NCBI GenBank assembly: GCA_027422505.1
Contig: JAPQWV010000415.1
Location: 372,001 to 436,000 of the forward strand
DNA from: Craterostigma plantagineum
Taxonomy: Eukaryota > Streptophyta > Magnoliopsida > Lamiales > Linderniaceae
Reading direction: 5' to 3'
Length of the DNA stretch: 64,000 bases
Shown one piece after another: positions 23,037 through 34,248 of the stretch; the first letter of the stretch is position 1; each line of letters starts with the position of its first letter. Both the position numbers and the translations under genes were made by a program. The notes under the pieces were generated by a model, which had not been told where the DNA came from, made no database searches, and was given only the letters and a program-made list of their open reading frames with translations.

Positions 23037-23617
23037 TAGGGCTGTAAATGAGCCGAGCTCGAGCATTTTCTGGGCTCAAGCTCGAGCTCGAGCCCTTACT
23101 GAGCTCGAGCTCGTCGAGCTTTTCAGCTCACGGCTCGAGCTCGAGCTCATTTGCAGCCTGATGAGCTCGACCTCGAGCTCGAGCTCACGAAGCTCATCGA
23201 GCTCGAGCTCGAGCTCATCAATAAAAAAAAATTATTAAATTAATAAAAATAATATAAATTAATATAAAAATACAAAAAATATACTTTTCTTTTAAAAAAT
23301 TGAGATTTTTAATAAAAAATTAGTAAAAACAATATAAGTTAATATAAAATTATTAAATAAATCGATTTTTTTAAAAAAATAAAGAATAATATAAATTATT
23401 ATTAAAATATAAATAAAAATTAAAAAAAAAGCTCGCGAACCTGTTCGCGAGCTTTTGAGCCACTATGTTTGGGCTCAAGCTCGAGCTCGACTTACATGAG
23501 CTCGAGCTCGAGCTCAACATAAATGAGCTCGAGCTCATTTTTGTCGAGCTTGAGCCGAGCTTTTATCGAGCCGGCTCGTCGAGCTCACGAGCCGGCTCCG
23601 CTCATCTTTCACCCCTA
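23037..23617. mobile_element. hAT-type MITE with GAGCTC/CTCGAG-rich arms
   Basis: 581 bp. It is flanked by the perfect 8-bp duplication GATGCGAC (23,029-23,036 and 23,618-23,625), and LTR2 shows the empty site. Terminal repeats begin TAGGGCTGTAAATGAGCCGA on the left and TAGGGGTGAAAGATGAGC on the right. Both arms are packed with CTCGAGCTCGAG palindromes around an AT-rich centre. The 8-bp duplication and TAGGG tips point to hAT. The Ser-rich ORF inside is a repeat artefact. Confidence 0.9.
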
Positions 23618-23837
23618 GATGCGACCTGAGTGGTGGGCCGATAGATTATTTTGGAACACGCATGCGCACTCACCTATGAATCTATGTCCTAGGAATATTT
23701 TGTAATGTGCAGAAGTGTTTCCTTTATATAAAGGAAAAATTTTGTACGCATTTTCGTAGATACAATTTCCTTTATACCATATGCTGTCACACGAATTAGT
23801 AATAAGTATGAGTGGTGGAAGTAAGGGGCGCCACAGG

Positions 23838-23849
23838 TGTTATCAGAGC
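23838..23849 (+). other. Gypsy primer binding site (first)
   Basis: TGTTATCAGAGC differs by one base from the tRNA-Met site. The second site at 31,142-31,153 is perfect (TGGTATCAGAGC). Confidence 0.88.
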
Positions 23850-24195
23850 TTTTGGTTACAAGTTCTGTAGACTGTCCATGTACACACACTCAAAAGCACG
23901 GAAGCGGCCTTGCTAGTAAGTTTTATGTTTCTATGAATTTCGTATGTGCATGATTTATTGGCCATAGGGACTGTTATGGATCAGCACAAGAATGGGTAGA
24001 ACGAGAAGTGAGGGTAGCGGGAGCATTAGTAAAGGCAAAGAACCCGAAACACAAACCGATAATCGCGACACGAATATTATTCAGCTCACATAACTGGTCC
24101 GCCAATAGTCTGGCCAAATACAAGAACTAATTCAGCAGTGCAACACGGGCAGACAACCAAGTGGTGGACTTTCTCAAGCAGAGAGGGTTGAAATA

Positions 24196-25271
24196 GTGGA
24201 GGAAAGATTTCGTAAACTCAATCCCCCGACATTTGAGGATGCTATTGATCCGACGTCTGCTGAAGACTGGCTGAGAACACTAGAAAGCATGTTCCGGTAC
24301 AGCAGAAAGCCCGAGGAGGAAAAAGTTTTGTGCGCCACCTTCCTCCTGAGAGGAACCGCATGCCACCGGTGGGATACAATTCTCGCCTTTGAAGACCCTA
24401 TCACGATGACATGGGACAGGTTCAAAGAGCTTTTTTGAAGCAAGTACTTTACCGCCCCAGTACGAGCCCAGAGGATGAATTTATCAATCTACGATAGGGC
24501 CCGATGACAGTGGCGGAGTACATTCGGAAATTTGAACAGTTTTCCCGATTTGCAGCTCACATGGTGAGCACAGATACGTTAAAGGTGGAGCGTTTCCTGG
24601 AAGGCCTGAAACCTGAATTATACAGAGACGTGAACATGGCAAGATCCCAAGGAGCTACCTACGATCAAGTGGCTGAACGTGTTTTAATGGCGGAGCAAGC
24701 TGACCGAATTGTGCGAGCCCATGAAGCAAAAAGGAAGTTTGTCCAAGGACCAAAGTGGAGCGGAGGTAACCCAAAGAAGCCCTTTAACCCCAAGAATGCC
24801 AGGCCTAATTTCCAGAACCGACCTGGACCCCCACAACAATTTGGTTCTAATCAAGGAAGACCTCCGATGACCATACCCCCATGTCCACGGTGCACACGAA
24901 GACATTTAGGCGTCTGCTACTCTCAGAATGCAACCTGCTATAAGTGTGGCAAGATAGGCCACTTTTCCAAGGCATGCACCGAAGTTGCATTTGGAAGTCA
25001 AGCACCAGGTCAAATCAGGCCACCTACGGTACCTGCTAGAGTATACACGCTAACTTCTGAGGAGGCGGAGAACAACTCGTCTGTGGTGGCTGGTACTCTC
25101 CTTATCCAAACCCCGACATGCATATTAGTTGATTCGGGAGCCACGCAGTCATTTGCATCTACCAACTACGTGGCGAGACTCGGGATTACACCTGACCTAG
25201 TTAGCTACGAATTCAATGTTACCATCCCTCATGGAAACCCTATGAGAACCAACCAAGATCTTACGAGATAG
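24196..25271 (+). pseudogene. gag: Gypsy gag and protease start, broken
   Basis: The retrotransposon gag domain is clear: LNPPTFEDAIDPTSAEDWL near 24,215, RHW-type block near 24,365, then after a stop at 24,436 the second half (TVAEYIRKFEQFSRF, FLEGLKPELY). The CCHC knuckle CYKCGKIGHFSKAC lies at 24,936-24,977 and the protease active site ILVDSGATQSFAS near 25,123-25,160. Basic, Pro-rich sequence joins the gag core and knuckle. The upstream part of gag (23,950-24,195) is in several frames with stops. The protease frame stops at 25,271. Confidence 0.9.
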
Positions 25272-25489
25272 TCTAGTAATAGTGAACGATATGACCTTAT
25301 CTGTTGACTTAATAGTCATCCCCATGAATGATTATGAAGTAATTTTGGGAATGGACTGGCTATCAAAGTATGGAGCAGTTATTGACTGTAACTGTAAGAA
25401 GTCAACCTAGAAGACACCGAACCATTCACATTCACGGGAATTAGCAAGACTAGTAAGATTCCCAAGATTTCAGCAATGAAGGCACACGT
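25272..25489 (+). pseudogene. Gypsy protease C-terminal part, frameshifted
   Basis: Short open pieces contain protease-to-RT linker words such as VIPMNDYEVILGMDWLSKYGAV (about 25,315-25,380). This joins the protease fragment to the RT lead-in and shows that the polyprotein was continuous before decay. Confidence 0.7.
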
Positions 25490-26813
25490 TTGATCAAGAC
25501 GAGATGTGAAGCTTACCTGATATTCGCAATATCATCCGAGGAACGTCCACCGCCGAAGTTAGAAGAAGTCCCAGTAGTACAAGACTTTCCCGATGTGTTT
25601 CCTGAAGACTTACCCGGACTTCCGCCGGATCGAGAGATTCAATTCACAATTGACCTAACACCAGGAGCTGCACCAATCTCTAAGGCACCGTACCGACTCG
25701 CTCCAGCTGAGTTGAAGGAATTGAGGGAGGAACTGGATGAACTATTGCAAAAAGCGTTCATACAGCCGAGCTTCTCACCATGGGGAGCACCGGTTCTCTT
25801 TGTTAGAAGATAGATGGATCGATGCGGCTCTGTATCGATTATAGGGAGCTGAACAAGATCACGATAAAAAACAAATACCCCCTTCCTTGAATTGACGACT
25901 TATTTGACCAACTGCATGGCGCAACCGTCTTTTCGGAAAATAGACTTAAGGTCAGGATGTCACCAGTTAAAGATTCGAGAAGAGAATGTCCCGAAGAGAG
26001 CTTTTAGTACCCGCTACGGGCACTACGAATTCCTAGTCATGCCTTTTGGGCTGACTAATGCGCCAGCAGCATTCATGGACCTGATGGACCGGGTATTCAA
26101 GCCATTCCTAGACAAATGCATCATCGTATTCATCGATGACATTATCATCTATTCGAAGACCAAGGAGGAGCATGAACAACACTTGAGGATTGTTCTGGAA
26201 ATATTGCGAGAAAAGCAGTTGTACGCGAAGTTCAAGAAATGCGAGTTTTGGCTCAATCAAGTCGCATTTCTTGGACACGTTATCTTTGGAGCTGGAATTA
26301 CTGTTTAGCACAGCAAGATCGAGGCTATTAACAACTGGCCTCAACGGACAAATGTGACAGAAATATGAAGTTTTCTCGGACTAGCCAGATATTATCGGAA
26401 ATTCATCAAAGATTTCTCCAAAATTGCATCAACACTGAAGAAATTAACGAAGAAGAATACTCCATTTCAATGGGATGATGCTTGTGAGCAGAGCTCTCAG
26501 GAACATAAGCGACGACTCACTACGGCCCAGTGCTAACTATTCCCACAGGAAGTGGAGGATTTACTATTTACAGTGATGCATCTAAGAATGGCCTAGGATG
26601 CGCACTAATGTAGAACGGGAACGCGCATATGCTTCCCGACAGCTAAAGGATTATGAGAAGAATTATCCAACGCACGACTTAAAACTTGCCGTCGTCGTTT
26701 TCGCTCCCAAAATCTGGAGGCACTACCTATACGACGAACGATGCGAGATATTTACAGACCACAAGAGTCTGAAATACTTCTTCACTCAGAAGGAGTTAAA
26801 TATGGGACAATGA
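25490..26813 (+). pseudogene. Gypsy reverse transcriptase and RNase H, broken
   Basis: RT blocks in order: DFPDVFPEDLPGLPPDR near 25,585, APYRLAPAELKEL near 25,690, PSFSPWGAPVLFV near 25,775, [10 protein letters not shown] near 25,940, [14 protein letters not shown] near 26,045, the catalytic FIDDIIIYS near 26,130 and the CEFW...FLGHV block near 26,245. Stops fall at 25,811 and 26,306. RNase H follows in shifted frames, recognisable from [19 protein letters not shown] and [18 protein letters not shown] near 26,630-26,800. The RT catalytic pair of Asp is intact, unlike copia A, but the frame breaks make it dead. Confidence 0.92.
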
Positions 26814-26825
26814 CAATGGCTCAAA

Positions 26826-27956
26826 TTGGTCAAGGACTATGACTGCGTGATTAGCTACCATCCGAGGAAGGCTAATGTAGTCGCGGATGCGTTGAGTCGC
26901 AAGAATGTAAACACGGAATTACAAATGCTTGAAGTAGAAGTGATACAAATGGGCGAAATTGAAACAAGACTAGCAGCGTTAACACTCCGACCTATATTGA
27001 TGGAACAGATCACAACGGCGCAGGAGAAAGATGAACTATATTTGAAAATCAAAGAGACGCCAATAGAGCAAAGATCAGCAGACTTCGCAATACGAGACGA
27101 TGGGAGTTTATACTACGGAAGTCGTTTATACATTCCTAATGACGCCGGACTCCGAAAGACTAACATGACGGAAGCCCATACCACCGTTTACTCCATCCAT
27201 CCTGGAGCGACGAAAATGTACAGAGACCGACGAAACAATTATTGGTGGCCTGGAATGAAAAGAGAAATAGCAACGTTTGTAAGTCAATGCCTGACGTGCC
27301 AACGAATTAAGGCAGAGCATCAACAACCGGTAGGAACCTTGCAATCCTTACCGGTACCTGAATGGAAGTGGGACCATATCACGATGGATTTCGTCGCCGG
27401 CTTCCCAAAGACAGTAAAGGGCCACGGCGCTATATGGGTCATCGTTGATCGACTAACCAAGTCTACCCACTTTCTGCCGATCAGTTCCACATTCTCAATG
27501 GAACGATACGCATAACTATATATTCAAGAGATAGTACGACTCCATGGACTGCCGATGTCAATCACTTCCGATAGAGACTCAAGGTTTCTATCCAAGTTCT
27601 GGATGAGTTTGCAGAAGGCCATGGGAACCAAGTTATCATTCAGTACTGCCTACCATCCTCAGATAGACGGGCAGTCTGAACGAACTATCCAGATGTTGGA
27701 AGATATGCTAAGAGCCTGTGTGCTCGATTTTAAAGAAAATTGGAGCCGATACCTTCCTTTGATTGAATTCTCATATAACAACAGTCTACATGCAACGGTC
27801 GGAATGGCTCCACGAAGCTTTGTACGGGCACAAATGCAGATCTCCAATCCATTGGGACGAGGTTGGAGAACAAGCAATACTAGGTGCCGATCTAGTATAA
27901 GAAATGACGGAAGCAATGTTAAAGGTACGACAAATAATAAAAACAGCCCAGAGTAG
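26826..27956 (+). pseudogene. Gypsy integrase with zinc finger and DDE core, broken
   Basis: The first stretch finishes RNase H (ADALSRK). The integrase HHCC finger follows (HPGATKMYRD...CLTCQRIK, about 27,198-27,310), then DHITMDFVAGFPK near 27,373 (first Asp), [10 protein letters not shown] near 27,558 (second Asp) and [12 protein letters not shown] near 27,666 (Glu). The catalytic triad is therefore conserved. A stop at about 27,513 and a frame change near 27,850 break it. Confidence 0.92.
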
Positions 27957-28121
27957 GCAGAAAAGCTACACAGATAAAAATGTAGAGCATTGGAATTCGT
28001 AGAAGACGATTGGGTATTCCTGAAAGTGTCACCTATGAAAGGCGTAAAGCGGTTCAGGAAAATGGGCAAGTTAAGCCCGAGATATATAGGACCGTTCTGA
28101 ATACTTAAGAAGGTTGGTGAA

Positions 28122-28487
28122 GTGGCATATCAACTGGAACTACCGAGTTCGCTAGCTCAAGTGCACGATGTTTTTCACATATCAACACTACAAAAGTATG
28201 TCGCACATCCGAGCCATGTGTTGAGTAATGAGAACATGTACCACCACCTCAAGCCAGATTTAAGTTATGAGGAGATACTAGTACAAATCTTGATGTATGA
28301 GACGAAGAGACTGAAGAATAATGAAATTCCATTACTAAAGGTTTTATGGCAGAATCAGTCCACCGAGGAAGCGACATGGGAACGAGAAGATGACATGCGA
28401 AATCACTATCCTGAATTTTTCCCCCTTCCTGATTTCGGGGGCGAAATCCCTTTTAAGGGAGAAGGATGTAATACCCGGATCCCGTAA
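28122..28487 (+). pseudogene. Gypsy polyprotein C-terminus, chromodomain-like
   Basis: The stretch carries the chromovirus tail: VHDVFHISTLQKY, then LSYEEILVQILMYETKRL and VLWQNQSTEEATWEREDDMR, matching the aromatic and acidic pattern of the integrase-linked chromodomain. Such domains tether insertion to particular chromatin. The frame runs through the polypurine tract (AAGGGAGAAGGA, 28,455-28,466) and stops 21 bases into LTR2. Confidence 0.8.
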
Positions 28488-31139
28488 GTAAGGTGGCCTA
28501 TAAATTTGCACACATATTATATGATGTTATGACTGCATGATACGTGAATTGTGTGATTATGTGCTTATGTTATGGTTAGTCTAACAAATAACTAGATGTT
28601 GACTTAGAAGAACTTTTGTGAAATAGATAGAGGAGACTTGTGAAAGGAATAGAAAGTAGGGCTAAGGAAATTTTGAAACATCAATTTTCTTCGAAAGCTG
28701 AGAATGTTGAAGTTATAGAATTACGAAATTAGGGTGTTGCTAAATAGGAGAATTTCGAAGTCCTAGAATTTCGAAACTTGAAGCGTAGGGTTTTCTATTT
28801 GTTTCGAAAGCTTAGTGTAAGAGGAAAAATAAAACAATATTAAAATGATTGTTACTTAGGAAATTGATAAGTATGTGTAAAGTAGAAAGTAACGTCATTT
28901 AGCTAAAATGGCACGCAAGGCATGATGAAAGGATAACATGCTTATCTTAAGTTCATTAGAAAGAAACTAACGGAAGATTGCTATAGAGAGGAAGAGAGAA
29001 GTCGAACTAGAACAGGAGTAGAATTCATCAATAGTCTGGGAAGAAGGTATAACCTATTATAATTTCATGTTTCACTTCTATATTAACGTGTTATATGTAC
29101 AGCTTTATCTAGAATTAGTAAATCCATGTTAAGCACTCCATGTGAACCTAGGATCTAGGGCATACCCTTTTAGGGTTTAACATGTTTCGAAGGGAATTTT
29201 AATTGTAGACACTAATTTAGGGTTTCAATTTTAGGTTCTAAGTGTTAAACTAGTTGAAGTTCATTTGATATTCATATGATTCTACGGGAATATGTCTTTT
29301 AATCGAGAGATACGATTTCCAGTTTGGTGAAATTCGGAACTCTGTTAGTTTTGTAGGAATAATTTCGAAATCAAGAATGAGAATAGAAAAGGAACTCGAA
29401 ACAAAACTCGAGACAAAATTTCGAAATGAAACTCGAAATCCATGTCGAAATCCATTTTTGATATTAACTTCGAAACTCTGTATAAAATCTCGAAATCAAG
29501 TTCGAAATCCATTTCAAAATTAACTTCGAAATTTCGTGTATTATTTAATCAATCGCAAGATCTTTGTATATACTACTTCGAACTTCTAAGACTAAAATTT
29601 CGAAACATATGTGTAAAGGGAATTTCGAAACATATTGTTGAAACAGATTTCGAAACATTTACAGGGACATTTTGAAATTCATATGTATATATATACTATT
29701 CAATTTAGAATTTAATCTTGAAGAATTCCGAAAGCAACTTCAAAGCATCTTGTGAAATCAAGTTCGAGATTCATCTCGAAAACCATGTCGAGATCTATTT
29801 TAAAATTCATCTCCAGAACCATGTCTAATGGAGTTTTGAAATAGGTGGAGAACATGTTTTGAAATTCTTATGAAATTCGAAATGGTTCTTTTCAATTTAA
29901 GTCAAAGTTCGAAACATGTAAAATTCGAAACCTAGCTCAAATAAGAATTTCGAAGCCTGTGAATTTCGAAGCCAAGGTGGTCGAAACTTTAGGATTTCGA
30001 AACTCATAAAAATCGAAACTAGGGTTTTTAAGCTAAGCCACTTTCGTGAAACTGTAATTAGACTAACATATCCTAATCTTATATGTTTCTATACTTAGGG
30101 CGAAGGTTCGCGACTTACAGTACGATAAGCTAAGTAGCTAAGGATATAAGATAAGTGGAAGTCCCAACTACAACACATAATTGTATGTGTACAAAATATG
30201 TGTTTATGTGCTTCTATGATTTTTATGTGAATTCTTACGTGATTTATTTACGTTACAAGATGACATGACATGAAATGACACGCATCATTCACGACATAAT
30301 CATATGCATGCACGATTAGTATTAATGACAGGATACAAGAGCGTGCATGCTACACAATCGCCTGAGAGCGATAAATATTCGCCGATATGGGCGTCTGATG
30401 TCAACTCGCAGTTGAGTCACGGCTCTTCTATGCTACCATGGTGATGTCGTATGTCGTTACCATCAAGACATGACATGTTCAAGATAAGACATGATTTAGG
30501 ACAATCACCCTCATGGCGGAACGTGAAACCTGGAGGATGCGAGCCGGGGGAATAAGCGACACCGAGGGTACCTCCGATGTTGACTACCTCAGAATAGGCT
30601 ACCAGTGTGACGCATCCGCGTGGCGTATGAAACCACCTTGGGACAGAAAAGGCCACCTAGGGTTAGCCTCCCATGAGTGGGTATTGCCACTTACATGTTT
30701 ATTTATCCCTAGTAGATTCGAGCTCCATGATGGTGTATAGCAAGATAGCCGAGGGCCCTACTTGACAAGACAGGACAAGGAAATATATGAGGTCTAGAGA
30801 GCATTGGCGCGGATGCCTGTGCGAATTAGGACACATGCATGGCATGAATGGCTTACACATGCATGGCATTGCATGCACGGTACGTCATCTTTACGAAAGC
30901 AAGGCCAAATTTTGAAGCTTCCGGAGGACTTTTGAGGTGGCAGTGTGTACATGGATGCGACCTGAGTGGCGGGCCGATATATTATTTTGGAACACTCATG
31001 CACACTCACTTATGTATCTATGTCCTAGGAATATTTTGTAATGTACAGAAGTGTTTCATTTATATAAAAGGAAAAATTTTGTACGCATTTTCGTAGATAC
31101 AATTTCCTTTATATGCAGTCACACGAATTATACGCCACA
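28467..31139 (+). repeat. Gypsy LTR2
   Basis: 2,673 bp, starting TGTAATACCCGGATC after the PPT and ending CGCCACA before a perfect tRNA-Met primer site. It lacks the hAT MITE, keeps the approximately 265-bp segment missing from LTR1, and has its own small deletion near 30,860-30,880. Its TATA region lies near 31,060. Confidence 0.9.
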
Positions 31140-31612
31140 GGTGGTATCAGAGCTTTCGGTTACAAGTTCTGTAGACTGTCCATGTACACACACTCAAAAG
31201 CACGGAAGCGGCCTTGCTAGTAAGTTTTATGTTTCTATGAATTTCGTATATACATGATTTATTGGCCATAGCGACTATTAGGGTATCAGGACAAGAATGG
31301 GTAGAACGAGAAGTGAGGGTAGCGGGAGCGTTAGTAAAGGCAAAGAACCCGAAACACAAATCGATAATCGCGACACTGCGATTATTTAGCTCACAGATAC
31401 AAGAACTAATTCAGCAGCGCAACACGGGCGGACAACCAAGTGGTGGACTTTCTCAAGCAGAGAGGGTTGAAATAGTGGGGGAAAAATTTCGCAAACTCAA
31501 TCCCCCGACTTTTGAGGATGCTCTTGATCCGACTTCTGCTGAAGACTCGCTGAGAACACTAGAAAGCATGTTCGAGTACAGCAGAATTCCTGAGGAGGAA
31601 ATATGTTTTGTG
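31140..31612 (+). pseudogene. Second, truncated gypsy internal start (primer site and gag N-terminus)
   Basis: Nearly identical to 23,836-24,330: primer site at 31,142-31,153, leader, then gag with LNPPTFEDALDPTSAEDSL. Similarity ends abruptly near 31,612. This makes LTR2 the 5' LTR of a second unit whose remainder is lost. Confidence 0.88.
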
Positions 31613-31861
31613 GAATTTCATACTTAATGTTAGACATTTGGTTATCGCTCGATTAGCTCAGTTAAACTGGGTATTTTCGTTTATTTTGGAGTTTCAGTAG
31701 GTTTCAATTAGGAATTTCGAATATTAGCTTTGATATGCTGTGTTTATTTTTTGGTACAAGTAGTTTGCAAAGTTTAGTACAGTATATGCATTATAATGGT
31801 ACAGTATGTTTCTATGGATTGATACAACGTGTTTGACGAGATGATAGTGCAATTTGTCGTT
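31613..31861. other. Unassigned 249 bp between gypsy and copia fragments
   Basis: No ORF. It contains TAGCTCAGTTAAACTGG (31,654-31,670), like a Pol III A box, and GGTTTCAATTAGG (31,700-31,712), a weak B-box match. It could be a tRNA-derived SINE remnant or chance. Confidence 0.25.
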
Positions 31862-32363
31862 TGGACTATGGTATCCAAAGGGTACGAATTTCAAACTTAT
31901 TGGCTACACTGACGCTGATTATGCAGGTTGCCGAATGGACAGGTAAAGCACGTCCGGTGGCACTCAATTTCTAGGTGAAAAGCTGGTCTGCTGGTCATCC
32001 AAAAAGCAGAACTGTGTGTCCACTTCGACGGCCGAAGCAGAATACGTAGCTGCCGCCAGTTTTTGCTCACAGATGCTGTGGATGCAGACACAGCTTCGCG
32101 ACTATGGGTACAATCTAAATAATATACCCATATATAGTGATAGTCAAAGTGCCATCGCCATTACTTGCAATCATGTTCATCATTCACGCACAAAACACAT
32201 AGACATTAGATACCATTTTATCAAAGATCAAGTAGAAAAAGGCACGATAGAGATGTACTTTGTGAACACGGAGTTTCAACTAGCCGACATTTTCACCAAC
32301 GCTTTGGATGTGAAACGATTCCAATTCGTTGTCGGAAAATTAGGCATGTTGAATCTTCCATAA
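31862..32363 (+). pseudogene. copia RNase H fragment, copy B
   Basis: Matches the last 166 codons of copy A pol: [30 protein letters not shown] and the terminal GKLGMLNLP. The frame is open from about 32,016 to the stop at 32,361-32,363, with a stop upstream near 31,949. Confidence 0.9.
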
Positions 32364-34238
32364 TATGTGCATTACCTGATCTTCTGTGCTATCACATGCT
32401 CTATTTTATGTGTTTTCCATGCTTATTTGTCTTTATCTTGCGTGATAACCAATATTAATAAAAAAAATAATAAGAAAAATTAATTAATGAATAATAATAT
32501 AAAGGGGTATGACGAAATCCTTTAGGATGCTTTGATCTAAACGTCACTTAGAATTTTACCCCACATGCGATCGATTTAATTGCTTAATATTGTCAGTCTA
32601 AGTCGCATTCTTGTGTCTAAAAGGTCATTTGATTGTTCCACTAGACACAAAGTCATTTTACATGCGTGAGGATTCAAGCCTTGTTCCTTTTTCCTTTCTT
32701 TGGATCTACTTCTGGAGTGAGTCACACATCAATTCCTTGTCTTACCTAGTGATCTTGGTTTCATACTCACCTTGCGTTAGATCGTTAGGAAAATGATAAG
32801 GGAGCTTAGGATATTCCTCATTTGGCCTTATATAATTTTCCCTCACATTAGTCCATAGTCATCCACTTTGAGCCTTCTCCGATGTCTCTTCTTTCTTTGA
32901 AACCCATTCCAAGCCTTCAACCGAATTCTATATTCTTCGAATGGTTGTTCAAACGAGAAAAGGAGGGGGCGAAAACAAAAAAAGGGGGGATGATGACAAA
33001 AGAAGGCATTGCTCAACGCGCAAAAATCATATCAAAGGAACCGGCCTTCCGACTACCTTGTAGAAAGTGGCATGGTTCCTGCTGTGAACTCCTCCAACGA
33101 TAATCTCGTACGCTCAACATAACGGCTGGAAGAGGAGCACCACGAAGTGAACTTCTCCAACGATAATCTGGTCTTATATCGAGAAACGAGAAGAGGAGCA
33201 CAGCCTCGGGTACGAACTCCATAACCGTAAACTCTTCCAAATAGATAATCTCTGAAACCTTTCTAGGGATTAAGAGAAGAGGAGCGCAGTATCTGCCCGA
33301 GAACCAACAAGAAGAACTTCGCCGACGAAAATCTCCTATAGCCTCGTGGAGAAGCGGAGCTTCAGCTTGAGCATAGCATAAAAAGGGATAGTTCTTACAA
33401 GAAAAGGAGGGAGAATGATTGAAAAGAAGAAAGACGCCGAAAAAAAAAGGAGACGGACGTAGAAATGAAAGATGACGAAGAGATAAGCTCAATTTCCTCT
33501 AAATTCCTTCCCTTCTAAGTCATAGCCGAACTATAACCCTTACAACCCTTTGATTCCAATCGACGATCTCTCGCTTAGGTGAAATGATTAAAAATGCCTC
33601 GATCACAGGTAAATTGACTTAAAATTGCTTGTGTTGACTTGAGTGATATAAATATAAAAATCCCAAGTTAGAAATTATTGAGAGCAAGAGCGAACCTAGT
33701 AAGAGTTGTCGAAATGGACCAGTCTATGAACTTAGGACTATAGTTTGACATGACTTGACTGCATTTTTCTCTTTCAAATGTCTCGTAAAATTTTAGGCGT
33801 GACGATTGATCGAAGCAAAATAATCTGACCCATACTATAATAATAGTAAAATACGAAAAAAATAATAATGAAAATATATATATATATATAATATATAGGT
33901 AAATAATAAAAAAATAAACAAAATAATAATGAAATAAAAAGTTTGAACTCATAAAATTTCGCACATTTTGACATGAAATGTTATGTTTCATATGCGTTGA
34001 ATTGAATAAATGCGGATTTTTTTAAAAATCGCACATTCTAAACGCAATTTAAGATTGCATTGGTACTGAATTGTTTAAATGCGATAAATTTTCTATGCAT
34101 TTACCCTCACACAATATTTTTAAGTACATGTTTTCGGGGACCATGTATACGTGCTTACTTAGTAAATTTTGTGTTATATGCTCGTGACTTGAATTGACCT
34201 CATATGCTTGCATATTTAGTCAATATTTGCGCATTATT
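32364..34238 (+). other. Post-pol spacer, copy B
   Basis: Colinear with 7,275-9,110. It carries the four-unit repeat (33,084 to about 33,365), one full 69-bp unit (33,960-34,025), and an AT microsatellite near 33,880. An insertion relative to copy A adds sequence near 32,590-32,715. A minus-strand open stretch of 159 codons covers 33,013-33,492. Confidence 0.75.
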
Positions 34239-34248
34239 TGAGGGGGAG
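34239..34248 (+). promoter_or_regulatory. Internal polypurine tract, copy B
   Basis: TGAGGGGGAG is preserved as in copy A (9,111). A second, similar AAGGGGGAG tract lies near 34,531 and is absent from copy A. Confidence 0.5.

Larger units (their letters stand above)
20792..23835 (+). repeat. Gypsy LTR1 (with a hAT MITE inside)
   Basis: 3,044 bp including the 589-bp MITE and its duplication. A palindromic TATA region (TTTATATAAA) lies near 23,733. Relative to LTR2 it lacks about 265 bp near 22,828 (present in LTR2 at about 30,520-30,785 and recognisable in the solo LTR), so LTR1 suffered a deletion. The 21.0-22.3 kb part is dense in TTCGAA. Confidence 0.9.
20792..31612 (+). mobile_element. 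Ty3/gypsy chromovirus-like element in LTR-internal-LTR-partial internal arrangement
   Basis: LTR1 (20,792-23,835), a 4.6-kb internal region with gag, protease, RT, RNase H, integrase and a chromodomain-like tail, then LTR2 (28,467-31,139). A second primer site and about 460 bp of a second gag start follow immediately and break off at 31,612. LTRs begin TGTAATACCCGGATC and end CCACA; primer sites match tRNA-Met. The domain order and terminus suggest the Tekay/Del branch. Every pol domain has stops or frameshifts. Confidence 0.9.

Noticed and set aside
23020..23238. Ser/Glu/Leu-rich ORF
   Set aside because: It is produced by CTCGAG/GAGCTC repeats in a hAT MITE with perfect 8-bp duplication.
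31654..31712. Functional tRNA gene
   Set aside because: No cloverleaf can be drawn: the acceptor and anticodon arms are absent and the B box is weak.
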